Shown here in pieces: positions 7,137 through 14,292 of a stretch of DNA of 16,724 nt. Positions within the stretch are counted from its first letter, which is position 1, and every line of letters begins with the position of its first letter. Made by a program: the position numbers and the translations under genes. The stretch lies in NCBI GenBank assembly GCA_023394255.1, contig JAEXAZ010000175.1:1-16724 (forward strand). Reading direction: 5' to 3'. Below the pieces are notes generated by a model, which ran no database searches, was not told where the DNA came from, and saw only the letters and a program-made list of their open reading frames with translations. This DNA is from Bacillota bacterium. Lineage in GTDB: Bacteria; Bacillota; Clostridia; Oscillospirales; Ruminococcaceae.

Positions 7137-7964
7137 TTATGCTGCGTCCGAACTGTCAATGTCCGTTCCAAAATCCATGGAACCCGATGAATCGGGCACC
7201 GTCACCGCCGGGACCGCCGGCTTTGTCTGATTAAAGGGGATGCCGGAGGAAGCGCTTGAAGAGCTCGACTTGGGAAGATCGCGGATAGCCACCAGCTGAT
7301 AGTTGTCTCTGTTCTTCAAAAGCTCATAAACCATTTCCTTTTCCGGGACAGGCTCGTTGCTTTTCCCGTTCTGCGCCTGTGTCCATGCGTTTGCAGGCGG
7401 AATGTATCCGACTGTCAGGGTAAATACATTCCCCTTTTTCACGACGCGTTCCACGCTCGGTGAATATTGGTTTGCCTGCAAGGCGACCGGAGCGTAATAG
7501 GTCTTTGTGGATTCGTCATAAACATAAGCGACCTCGTAGTCGCCGAATGTCTGATGCTGCAGTTTGATTTCCGGGCCAAACAGCCGGGCACATGCAACGT
7601 CCACGTCGGAAGCGGGCACGATCAGCCGCCCCAGCGCGTCGAACTGGTAACTGTCCCTCTTTTCTCCGAGCATCGTGCTCCAGAGAGAGGATTGCAGCAG
7701 GAATACCGGGTCCGCATCCGACGCCTTTTCAAAAGGCACCGGGTCAAACATCAGCACGGGCGTAATGACATCTTCGAACATTTCCTTTTCCCCGGAGTTA
7801 TCCAGAATCCCGCGTGTAAACTGGACGCAGAAAACCGCCAGGGCCACCAGCCCGATCAGTGCCAGAACGATAAATACGCCTCCAACCGGCGCGGCATACT
7901 TATTCCTGCGATATTGCATTTCTTCGGCCAGCCGGGCCGGCTTGTTGCGTTTCGACTGTTCCAT
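7137..7964 (-). CDS. Uncharacterised membrane-anchored extracytoplasmic protein
   Basis: 275 residues; no family recognised. A basic cytoplasmic N-terminus (1-24, RRNKYAAP just before the membrane) is followed by one transmembrane helix at about 25-50. An outside domain of about 180 residues then ends in a low-complexity tail with SSSSSASSG (233-241) and P/V/D/S-rich residues. The topology is that of a type II anchored protein; it looks like a secreted-side domain of unknown role. Start choice: an ATG at 7982 overlaps the proA stop (TGATG) but has no ribosome site. ATG 7964 has GGGGAAGGAAAG immediately upstream, so I prefer it. It is the last gene of the hlyC-like/proB/proA operon and is followed by the 7080-7123 terminator. 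A function in proline metabolism is not implied by anything in its sequence. Confidence 0.75.
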   Translation of the reverse strand: MEQSKRNKPARLAEEMQYRRNKYAAPVGGVFIVLALIGLVALAVFCVQFTRGILDNSGEKEMFEDVITPVLMFDPVPFEKASDADPVFLLQSSLWSTMLGEKRDSYQFDALGRLIVPASDVDVACARLFGPEIKLQHQTFGDYEVAYVYDESTKTYYAPVALQANQYSPSVERVVKKGNVFTLTVGYIPPANAWTQAQNGKSNEPVPEKEMVYELLKNRDNYQLVAIRDLPKSSSSSASSGIPFNQTKPAVPAVTVPDSSGSMDFGTDIDSSDAA

Positions 7965-7981
7965 CGTTCTTTCCTTCCCCA

Positions 7982-9235
7982 TCAGCGGATTTGTCCGTTT
8001 CCGGTCACAATATATTTACAGGAGCACAATTCCGCAAGGCCCATCGGCCCGCGCGCATGCAGCTTCTGTGTGGAAATACCGATTTCCGCGCCAAACCCGA
8101 ATTCCCCGCCGTCGGTAAACCGGGTGGAAGCATTGACATATACCGCCGCAGAGTCGATGCGCGCGGTAAATTCCTGCGCATTCCGGTAATCGTTTGTGAG
8201 GATTGCCTCGGAATGCCCCGTCGAATAGGTCTGAATATGCACAATTGCGTCCTCCAGGCCGTCCACCACACGCAGCGCAAGGATATAGTCGTCATATTCC
8301 GTCGCGTAATCCTCCTCTGTGGCCGGTATCACCCCGGGGATCAGCGCGGCAGTCCGCGCGCAGCCCCTCAGTTCCACCTGATGGGCATCCAGCGCCGCTT
8401 TCAGCCGCGGCAGAAACGCCGGGGCAATCTCGCGGTGTACCAGAATCGTTTCCACCGCATTGCATACCGACGGGCGCGAAGTTTTTGCGTTGTCGCAAAC
8501 CGAAACCGCGAGGTCCAAATCCGCGGAAGCGTCCACAAAAATGTGGCAGTTTCCCGCGCCGGTTTCAATCACAGGCACAGTGGCAGTTTCCACTACCGCG
8601 CGGATCAGCCCCTTGCCTCCGCGGGGAATCAGCACATCGAGATAGCCGTTCAGGCTCATCAGGTCTCCGGCACTCTGCCGGGAAGTGTCCTCAACCAGCT
8701 GAATGGCATCCTGCGGCAACCCCTGCGACGCCAATGCACCGCGCATCAGCCCGGCAAGCATGGTATTGGAATGGATCGCCTCCTTGCCGCCGCGCAGGAT
8801 GCATGCGTTTGAAGATTTCAGACAGAGGCTCGCAGCGTCTACAGTTACGTTGGGACGCGCTTCAAAAATCATTCCCACAACGCCGAGCGGCACCCGGATT
8901 TTTTCAATTTTCAGCCCGTTGGGACGGTTCCCGCCCCCGATCACCTGACCGACAGGGTCCTCCAGCTTGGCAATCTCCTCTACCGCGCCGGCGATTGCAT
9001 CAATCCGGTCTTTTGTCAGCCGGAGACGGTCCTGCAGGGATGCGGACATCCCGCTTTCCTGCGCCGCATCGAGATCGCGGGCATTTGCCTCCATAATCTC
9101 CTTTGCATGCTCCCGCAGAGAAGCCGCTATCGCCCGCAGCGCCGCGTCCTTTTGCGCGGCAGACAGGCAGGACAACACCCTTGAGGCCGCTTTTGCGCGC
9201 TTGCCCAGTTCTATCAATGAATTCAATTCGCTCAC
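7982..9235 (-). CDS. proA: Gamma-glutamyl phosphate reductase (glutamate-5-semialdehyde dehydrogenase)
   Basis: 417 residues, full length for ProA. It reduces gamma-glutamyl phosphate to glutamate-5-semialdehyde with NADPH, the second step of proline synthesis. The aldehyde-dehydrogenase-like catalytic cysteine is C258 in SRPSVCNAVETILVH. ETGAGNCHIFVD (224-235) and the C-terminal GEFGFGAEIGISTQKLHARG stretch (377-396) are family signatures. The GTG at 9235 is the longest good start, but its AAAGGG is only 1 nt upstream; the TTG three codons in (9226) would be better spaced (10 nt), so the exact start is uncertain. It begins 24 nt after proB and overlaps the next gene's first possible ATG, so it is co-transcribed with both. 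Confidence 0.96.
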   Translation of the reverse strand: MSELNSLIELGKRAKAASRVLSCLSAAQKDAALRAIAASLREHAKEIMEANARDLDAAQESGMSASLQDRLRLTKDRIDAIAGAVEEIAKLEDPVGQVIGGGNRPNGLKIEKIRVPLGVVGMIFEARPNVTVDAASLCLKSSNACILRGGKEAIHSNTMLAGLMRGALASQGLPQDAIQLVEDTSRQSAGDLMSLNGYLDVLIPRGGKGLIRAVVETATVPVIETGAGNCHIFVDASADLDLAVSVCDNAKTSRPSVCNAVETILVHREIAPAFLPRLKAALDAHQVELRGCARTAALIPGVIPATEEDYATEYDDYILALRVVDGLEDAIVHIQTYSTGHSEAILTNDYRNAQEFTARIDSAAVYVNASTRFTDGGEFGFGAEIGISTQKLHARGPMGLAELCSCKYIVTGNGQIR

Positions 9236-9259
9236 ACCCTTTCATCAGGCTTCTATCCT

Positions 9260-10069
9260 TTACAGTATGTATGTTTTCTGCCTTGCCTTTGCTGAAAAAT
9301 AGGTCCCGATGTCCTCATTTTCCAGCAAACTATAGAGTTTCCTTGGATGGCAGCCGTTGAGGATTACCATATCCACGCCATTCGCATTGGCGATTTTCGC
9401 GGCATGAATCTTCGTAATCATCCCCCCGGTCCCCCGGCTGCTGCCGGCGCCCGCGGCGGCCGATTCGATTTCCGGCGTAATTTCGCGCACCTCCGAAATC
9501 AGCCGTGCGTGGGGGTTGGCGCGGGGGTCTTCTTCATAAAGGCCGTCAATATCGCTGAGTACAATCAACAAATCCGCTCCGGCGATCACGCTGACAATCG
9601 CGGAAAGGGTATCGTTATCGCCGAATTCAATTTCCTCGGTGGAGACCGAGTCATTTTCATTCACAATCGGAATGGTCCCCATCTCGATCAGCCGCTTGAA
9701 TACATTGCAGACATTCTGCTTGCGCAGCGGTTCGTCGATCACATCGCGCGTCAGCAGGATTTGGCTGGTCACATGGTTAAACTCCGAAAACAGTTTGTCA
9801 TATGTATACATCAGCTCGCACTGTCCCACGGCGGCGACCGCCTGCTTCCCCGGCATATCCCCGGGTTTTTCGGCGAGGCCGAGTTTACCGACCCCGACCG
9901 CCATCGCGCCCGAACTGACCAAAACAATCTGCCTTCCGCTGTTTTTGATATCGGCCAGCACCTTTACCAGCTCTTCCACCCTGCGGATATTGAGCAGGCC
10001 GCTCTCATGGGTCAGCGTGGAGGAGCCGATTTTGATCACAATCCGTTTGGCCTGGTTAAAATTCCTCAT
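9260..10069 (-). CDS. proB: Glutamate 5-kinase, short form without PUA domain
   Basis: 269 residues: the amino-acid-kinase domain only. The first step of proline synthesis, it phosphorylates the gamma-carboxyl of glutamate. Motifs in order: KIGSSTL at 13-19, VSSGAMAVG at 51-59, NENDSV at 137-142, FGDNDTLSA at 149-157, SDIDGLY at 172-178 and GTGGMITK at 213-220. Proteobacterial ProB is about 367 residues because of a C-terminal PUA domain, which is absent here. PUA-less forms are known and usually remain active. The ATG at 10069 follows GAGGGA with good spacing; that ribosome site overlaps the stop of the preceding CBS-protein gene (10 nt between the genes), suggesting coupling. Confidence 0.95.
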   Translation of the reverse strand: MRNFNQAKRIVIKIGSSTLTHESGLLNIRRVEELVKVLADIKNSGRQIVLVSSGAMAVGVGKLGLAEKPGDMPGKQAVAAVGQCELMYTYDKLFSEFNHVTSQILLTRDVIDEPLRKQNVCNVFKRLIEMGTIPIVNENDSVSTEEIEFGDNDTLSAIVSVIAGADLLIVLSDIDGLYEEDPRANPHARLISEVREITPEIESAAAGAGSSRGTGGMITKIHAAKIANANGVDMVILNGCHPRKLYSLLENEDIGTYFSAKARQKTYIL

Positions 10070-10079
10070 GTCGATTCCC

Positions 10080-11369
10080 TCATTCTGTTTCTTCCTCCGC
10101 CGAAGGCAGTTTTTGCACGCGCAGCGAGATAATCCGCTGCTCCTCGACCACCATAACGGTCACGGTCAGGTTTTTATAGGTATATTGTTCCCCCGGCTGC
10201 GGGATGTGGCCCAGCATTTCCATCGCCCAGCCGCCAACCGTATTATAATCGCTGTCAAAATCCCGGTCGTCGATTTCCAGGTCCTCCAGCAGGGAAAATA
10301 CGTTCATGTCGCCACTCACCAGATAAGTGTCGTCCCCGGTCTTCACCAGGTCATCCACCACCTCGTCGCTTTCGTCCCAAATGTCGCCAACCAGCTGTTC
10401 CAGCACATCCTCCATGGTAACGATGCCCATGGTCCCGCCATAGTCGTCGGTAACGACCGCCAGATGCATTTTCTTTGACTTCAGCTCTGTCAGCAGCTTT
10501 GAAATCCGCATGGTCTTATGTATATAAATACAATCCGTGACCAGATGGGACAGCCGCGTTTCTTCGCCGGTAACAATCGCTTTCAGCAGGTCACGCACCT
10601 GCAAAACGCCGATAATATTATCAATCGTTCCCCGATAGACAGGGATACGGGAAAAATGAGCGTCCAAAACAATTTTCAGCGCTTCCTGCAGGCCGGTATC
10701 CACATTGATGGCGGTCAAATCCACCCGGGGCGTCAGAATCTCCTGCACCATGATCTCGTCAAACTCCAGCGCGGAGCGCACAAGGTCGCTTTCCTGCTCC
10801 TCCAGCACACCTTCCTGCTCAATGGAGTCGACAATATATTTGAGTTCTTCCTCGGTGACGGACGGCTGAGCCTTTCCATGATGAATCAGACGCATCGAAA
10901 TTTCCTTGATTTTGACAAATACAAAAACGATCGGGGTCAGCAGCTTCATCAGTATGGAAAGCAGGCCGCCGAAAGCCATGGCCACATTTTCACTGTTTTC
11001 CTTTGCAATTGACTTGGGGAGAATTTCACCGAAAATCAAAACCAGAACCGTCATAACCGCAGTGGCAATCGCGGCGCCGGACGCGCCGAATACCGCAGTC
11101 GCAAGCAGGGTGGCGAGCGAAGCGCTGGCCATATTGACTACATTGTTTCCCACGAGGATTGTGGAGAGCATCTTGTCAAAATTCTCCGCAACGCGCAGCG
11201 CGCGTCTGGCTTTCCGGTTCCCTTCATCCGCATAATTTTTTAGGCGGATCTTATTCAGAGAAGAATACGCCGTCTCGCTTGCGGAGAAAAACGCGGACGA
11301 CGTCAGCAGAATCAACAGAAACAGATAGGATAAACCATTTGTATCATCCAAAAAAAATTCAGCCTCCAT
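10080..11369 (-). CDS. CNNM/HlyC-CorC family membrane protein with CBS pair
   Basis: 429 residues, with the typical CNNM (DUF21) - CBS pair - CorC/HlyC architecture. The membrane domain covers about 11-165 and carries SASETA (29-34) and GEILPKS (114-120), both family hallmarks. The CBS pair lies at about 205-335 (EILTPRVD at 210-217, DDYGGTMGIVTMED at 308-321), and the C-terminal CorC/HlyC domain at about 345-421. Members transport or regulate Mg2+ (or Co2+) efflux; the old name hemolysin is misleading. Start is uncertain: ATG 11369 has no ribosome site, whereas the in-frame TTG at 11351 lies 11 nt after GGAGG and would give a protein starting (M)DDTNGLSYL. It is the first gene of the operon, behind two tandem promoters. 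Confidence 0.92.
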   Translation of the reverse strand: MEAEFFLDDTNGLSYLFLLILLTSSAFFSASETAYSSLNKIRLKNYADEGNRKARRALRVAENFDKMLSTILVGNNVVNMASASLATLLATAVFGASGAAIATAVMTVLVLIFGEILPKSIAKENSENVAMAFGGLLSILMKLLTPIVFVFVKIKEISMRLIHHGKAQPSVTEEELKYIVDSIEQEGVLEEQESDLVRSALEFDEIMVQEILTPRVDLTAINVDTGLQEALKIVLDAHFSRIPVYRGTIDNIIGVLQVRDLLKAIVTGEETRLSHLVTDCIYIHKTMRISKLLTELKSKKMHLAVVTDDYGGTMGIVTMEDVLEQLVGDIWDESDEVVDDLVKTGDDTYLVSGDMNVFSLLEDLEIDDRDFDSDYNTVGGWAMEMLGHIPQPGEQYTYKNLTVTVMVVEEQRIISLRVQKLPSAEEETE

Positions 11370-11403
11370 AATTTACAGTTCACAAAATCTGTGAAATCAG
11401 CCA

Positions 11404-11420
11404 AACGGATTGTTTCCGTT
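11404..11420 (-). promoter_or_regulatory. Small hairpin at the 5' end of the CNNM-proBA transcript
   Basis: AACGGA (11404-11409) and TCCGTT (11415-11420) form a 6-bp stem with a 5-nt loop. It starts within a few bases of the predicted start of the proximal promoter and so would cap the mRNA, a placement often linked to 5' stability. It could also be an operator just downstream of the start site. Confidence 0.35.
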
Positions 11421-11424
11421 ATTT

Positions 11425-11453
11425 ATCATAGCAAATATTTCATTCCGTAACAA
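11425..11453 (-). promoter_or_regulatory. Proximal promoter of the CNNM-proB-proA operon
   Basis: Minus strand: -35 TTGTTA (11448-11453), 17-nt spacer, -10 TATGAT (11425-11430) preceded by TGC (extended -10). The start is expected near 11418, about 50 nt before the first gene. Confidence 0.6.
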
Positions 11454-11456
11454 CTT

Positions 11457-11485
11457 ATTTTAGCATATGTTCACCGAAAATTCAA
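11457..11485 (-). promoter_or_regulatory. Distal promoter of the CNNM-proB-proA operon
   Basis: Minus strand: -35 TTGAAT (11480-11485), 17-nt spacer, -10 TAAAAT (11457-11462), again preceded by TGC. It lies 32 nt upstream of the proximal promoter with the same spacing, so the two form a tandem pair. Confidence 0.5.
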
Positions 11486-11530
11486 TTTCCATTTGGTGCC
11501 TGTTTCCCCGCAAAAAGCACCCAATATGCG

Positions 11531-11557
11531 AAAACAGCCGGACAAACTGTCCGGCTG
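11531..11557 (-). terminator. Intrinsic terminator of the rpsO-pnp operon
   Basis: CAGCCGGACA and its exact complement (11535-11544 and 11548-11557) form a 10-bp GC-rich stem with a 3-nt loop. On the minus strand a run of four T follows (11534-11531). It lies 15 nt after the pnp stop and before the next operon's promoters. Confidence 0.85.
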
Positions 11558-11572
11558 CTGTGCATGTCATCC

Positions 11573-13690
11573 TTATTTGGCAGCGCCTTTCTTTGCTTCC
11601 ATCGCAAGGAGCGCATCGCGCCGGGAAAGATTAATCCTGCCCTGCTGGTCGATCTCGGTCACTTTTACGATCACTTCGTCGCCGACCGCGACAACGTCCT
11701 CAACCTTCTCGACCCTTCCCATATCCAGCTTGGAAATATGGACCAGACCTTCTTTTCCAGGGGCCAGTTCCACAAACGCGCCGAAATTCATCAGCCGGGT
11801 TACTTTACCTTTATAAATCGCGCCCACTTCGGGATCGTTTACAATGGTTTCGATAATCGAAATCGCGCGGCGCAAACCATCCGCATCGGTAGAGGAAACA
11901 AACACGTTCCCGTCGTCATCGATATCAATTTTCACATTGCAGTCGGCGCAGATCTTCTGGATCACCTTGCCGCCAGAACCGATAACCTCGCGGATCTTGT
12001 CGGGGTGGATCTTCATCGTCTTCATCTTCGGCGCGTACTTGGAAAGTTCTTCACGCGGCTCCGGAATAACCGGCAGCATGATATCGTTCAGGATATACAT
12101 CCGGGCTTGATAGGTTTTTTCAAACGCCTCTTTGATCATATCATAAGTCAGGCCGGTAATCTTCAAATCCATCTGGATGGCGGTGATGCCGTTCTTGGTA
12201 CCGCCCACCTTGAAGTCCATATCGCCGAAGAAATCTTCCAGGCCCTGAATATCCACCATGGTCATCCAACGGTCGCCCTCGGTGATCAGGCCGCAGGAAA
12301 TACCGGCAACCGGAGCCTTAATGGGCACGCCCGCGTCCATCAGCGCCAGTGTGGAACCGCAGATGGAGCCCTGTGAGGTAGAACCATTGGAAGAAAGCAC
12401 CTCGGATACAAGACGGATGGTGTAGGGGAACTCCTCAACGGAAGGAATCACCGGCTCCAGCGCGCGTTCCGCAAGCGCGCCGTGACCGATTTCACGGCGG
12501 CCCGGTCCGCGGCTCGGGCGGGTTTCGCCCACCGAGTAGGACGGGAAATTATAATGATGAATGTAGCGTTTCTCTTCCTGGTCGTCGATGCCGTCCAGCT
12601 TCTGCGCCTCGCCGATCGTGCCAAGCGTTGCAACGGTCAGCACCTGCGTCTGGCCGCGGGTAAACATGCCGGAACCGTGCACACGGGGCAGAATCCCCAC
12701 CTCGGCAGCCAGCGGGCGGATTTCATCCATGCCGCGCCCGTCCACACGCTTCTGCTCGTCAAGCAGCCAGCGGCGGACAATTTTTTTCTGCAGCTTGTAA
12801 ACAACTTCATCGAGCACAGCGGTTTTATCGCCGACCTGCTCGTCGAATTTTTCATGGATTTTTTCCACAATCGGAGCCAAGCGCTCATCACGGATCAGCT
12901 TGTTATCGGTATCAAGCGCATATTTCACATCTTCCGCGGCAAAAGCCTCCACCGCGTCGAACAGGTCGTGAGGCACTTCCATCGATTCAAAGCTGAATTT
13001 CGGCTTGCCGATCTGTGCCTGGACATCTTTGATGAACCGCACCATCTTCTTGATTTCCTGATGGCCCTTGATGATGGCATCCAGCATCACGTCGTTGGAC
13101 ACCTCGCTGGCGCCCGCTTCAATCATGCAGATCACATCTTCATTGGCGGCGACGGTCAGGTTCAGGGCGCTTTTCGCACGCTGCGCGGCGTCCGGGCAGA
13201 CGATGACTTCGCCGTCCACAAGGCCGACGTTGACACCGGCAATCGGCCCATTCCAGGGGATATCCGAAATGGACAGCGCAAAAGATGTGCCGATCATGCC
13301 CGCGATTTCAGGCAGGCAGTCGGGATCGACCGACATCACTGTCATGACAACCGAGCAGTCGTTGCGCATATCCTTCGGGAACAGCGGGCGGATGGGGCGG
13401 TCAACCAGGCGGGAGCAGAGGATCGCTTTATCGGACGGGCGGGATTCGCGCTTGATGAACGAGCCCGGAATTTTTCCCACAGAATATAATTTTTCTTCAA
13501 AATCAACAGAGAGCGGGAAAAAATCGACGCCCTCACGGGGCTTCTGAGAAGCGGTCACATTGACCAGAACGACAGTCTCGCCATAGCGGACAAGAACAGA
13601 CGCGTTGGACAGGCAGCACATTTTGCCGGTCTCAAAAACGATTTTTTTGCCGGCCAATTCAGTTTCGAATACTTTGTAATTTTCAAACAT
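11573..13690 (-). CDS. pnp: Polynucleotide phosphorylase (polyribonucleotide nucleotidyltransferase)
   Basis: 705 residues, full length. It degrades RNA 3' to 5' by phosphorolysis, usually with RNA helicase or RNase Y partners. Domain order: first RNase PH-like domain (about 10-140), helical linker (about 150-300), second RNase PH-like domain (about 310-540), KH (about 555-615) and S1 (about 625-692). Active-site features include the phosphate-binding STSQGS (437-442) and GDMDFK (489-494), whose acidic residues bind the catalytic metal. The KH loop is IGSGGKVIQKI (570-580), and the S1 core includes MNFGAFVEL (634-642). The ATG at 13690 has GGAGG 7 nt upstream. It follows rpsO across a 191-nt structured spacer with no promoter I can identify. 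Expression is probably set by transcript processing and by the leader structure. Confidence 0.98.
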   Translation of the reverse strand: MFENYKVFETELAGKKIVFETGKMCCLSNASVLVRYGETVVLVNVTASQKPREGVDFFPLSVDFEEKLYSVGKIPGSFIKRESRPSDKAILCSRLVDRPIRPLFPKDMRNDCSVVMTVMSVDPDCLPEIAGMIGTSFALSISDIPWNGPIAGVNVGLVDGEVIVCPDAAQRAKSALNLTVAANEDVICMIEAGASEVSNDVMLDAIIKGHQEIKKMVRFIKDVQAQIGKPKFSFESMEVPHDLFDAVEAFAAEDVKYALDTDNKLIRDERLAPIVEKIHEKFDEQVGDKTAVLDEVVYKLQKKIVRRWLLDEQKRVDGRGMDEIRPLAAEVGILPRVHGSGMFTRGQTQVLTVATLGTIGEAQKLDGIDDQEEKRYIHHYNFPSYSVGETRPSRGPGRREIGHGALAERALEPVIPSVEEFPYTIRLVSEVLSSNGSTSQGSICGSTLALMDAGVPIKAPVAGISCGLITEGDRWMTMVDIQGLEDFFGDMDFKVGGTKNGITAIQMDLKITGLTYDMIKEAFEKTYQARMYILNDIMLPVIPEPREELSKYAPKMKTMKIHPDKIREVIGSGGKVIQKICADCNVKIDIDDDGNVFVSSTDADGLRRAISIIETIVNDPEVGAIYKGKVTRLMNFGAFVELAPGKEGLVHISKLDMGRVEKVEDVVAVGDEVIVKVTEIDQQGRINLSRRDALLAMEAKKGAAK

Positions 13691-13697
13691 TGCAGTT

Positions 13698-13819
13698 CCT
13701 CCGTTTCAAATTTAGTTGTTTCTGATACGGAGCTGCGTACTTTTTAGCAAGTATTTCAGCGTTCAAAGGGGAACCTCGAGCGCTCAAGTAACTGCTAAAA
13801 GTGCTTCCCACAGCTCCGT
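13698..13819 (-). promoter_or_regulatory. Candidate RNA switch in the pnp leader
   Basis: On the minus-strand RNA, ACGGAGCTG (13819-13811) can pair over 9 bp with CAGCTCCGT (13735-13727), closing a nested structure. Inside, the segments at 13791-13802 and 13739-13752 form a stem of about 10 bp with bulges. Inside that, GTTC/GAAC plus AGC/GCT form a third stem (13758-13784). The strand at 13727-13732 (CTCCGT) can instead pair with ACGGAG (13704-13699), which contains the pnp Shine-Dalgarno, extended by two pairs past one mismatch. A third option is a local hairpin CCCAC/GTGGG (13807-13822) that places GGAGCT in its loop. These pairings are mutually exclusive, as in sequestor/anti-sequestor switches. 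The folding is by eye; function is inferred. Confidence 0.45.
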
Positions 13820-13839
13820 GGGGCGACGGACAACGCTTT

Positions 13840-13872
13840 GGAAGGCAGGCGGATTCCTTCCGCCTGCCTTCC
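13840..13872 (-). other. 14-bp hairpin in the rpsO-pnp spacer, possible RNase processing site
   Basis: GGAAGGCAGGCGGA (13840-13853) and its exact reverse complement (13859-13872) flank a 5-nt loop, starting 9 nt after the rpsO stop. On the transcribed strand the stem is followed by AAAGCG, not U residues, so it is not a standard terminator. In E. coli the rpsO-pnp spacer carries an RNase III site and PNPase autoregulates through it. A similar role here is inference; it may also protect the 3' end of processed rpsO mRNA. Confidence 0.6.
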
Positions 13873-13881
13873 GGTGGATAC

Positions 13882-14148
13882 TTACTTACGCAGGCCGAGT
13901 TTTCCAATCAGCGCTCGATAGCGCTCGATGTCTTTCTTGGCAAGGTAGTTGAGCATATTTCTTCTTTTACCGACCATTTTCAGCAGACCGCGGCGGCTGT
14001 GGTGGTCCTTTGCATGAATTTTGACATGCTCGGTCAGATCGTTAATCCGCTTGGTCAGAATTGCAATCTGCACCTCGGGAGAACCGGTGTCGTTTTCATG
14101 CTGTTTGTTGGACTGGATGACTTCTTGTTTTTCTTCTTTGCGCAACAT
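13882..14148 (-). CDS. rpsO: 30S ribosomal protein S15
   Basis: 88 residues, the standard length. It binds 16S rRNA at the central-domain three-way junction and seeds assembly of the platform. Recognisable S15 segments: NDTGSPEVQIAILTKRIN (19-36), HAKDHHSRRGLLKMVGKRR (45-63) and YLAKKDIERYRALIGKLGLRK at the C-terminus (68-88). The ATG at 14148 follows GAGGTG with 8-nt spacing. It has its own promoter overlapping the end of ribF and a structured leader of about 108 nt. It precedes pnp, the usual order across bacteria. Confidence 0.99.
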   Translation of the reverse strand: MLRKEEKQEVIQSNKQHENDTGSPEVQIAILTKRINDLTEHVKIHAKDHHSRRGLLKMVGKRRNMLNYLAKKDIERYRALIGKLGLRK

Positions 14149-14257
14149 AATTGTTTCACCTCATCATAAATTTTCGTCCTGTATCTCAGGGACAGGCGGG
14201 TGAACCATCCTGCGTATAACAGGCGTGTATCCCTGTCTCCGGGAAAAGGCCGCTTAA
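14149..14257 (-). promoter_or_regulatory. Structured rpsO mRNA leader, possible S15 autoregulatory site
   Basis: On the transcript, CAGGGA (14235-14230) can pair with TCCCTG (14192-14187), enclosing a small hairpin (GCCTG... with CAGG at 14223-14209) and a GGTTCACC segment. This gives a junction-like fold ahead of the start codon. S15 is known to repress its own mRNA through leader structures that differ between bacterial groups. Whether this is one of them is inference from position and foldability only. Confidence 0.35.
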
Positions 14258-14263
14258 TTGTTG

Positions 14264-14292
14264 ATTATAACATAGTATGGGCAGATTGTAAA
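14264..14292 (-). promoter_or_regulatory. Promoter of rpsO(-pnp)
   Basis: Minus strand: -35 TTTACA (14287-14292), 17-nt spacer, consensus -10 TATAAT (14264-14269) with an upstream TG (extended -10). The -10 contains the ribF stop codon TAA. It allows rpsO-pnp expression apart from the upstream truB-ribF transcript. Confidence 0.7.

Noticed and set aside
12482..13489. Long plus-strand reading frame of 335 codons opposite pnp
   Set aside because: It is antisense to a full-length, motif-rich pnp gene; its composition is the mirror of pnp codons and it has no ribosome site or known motif.
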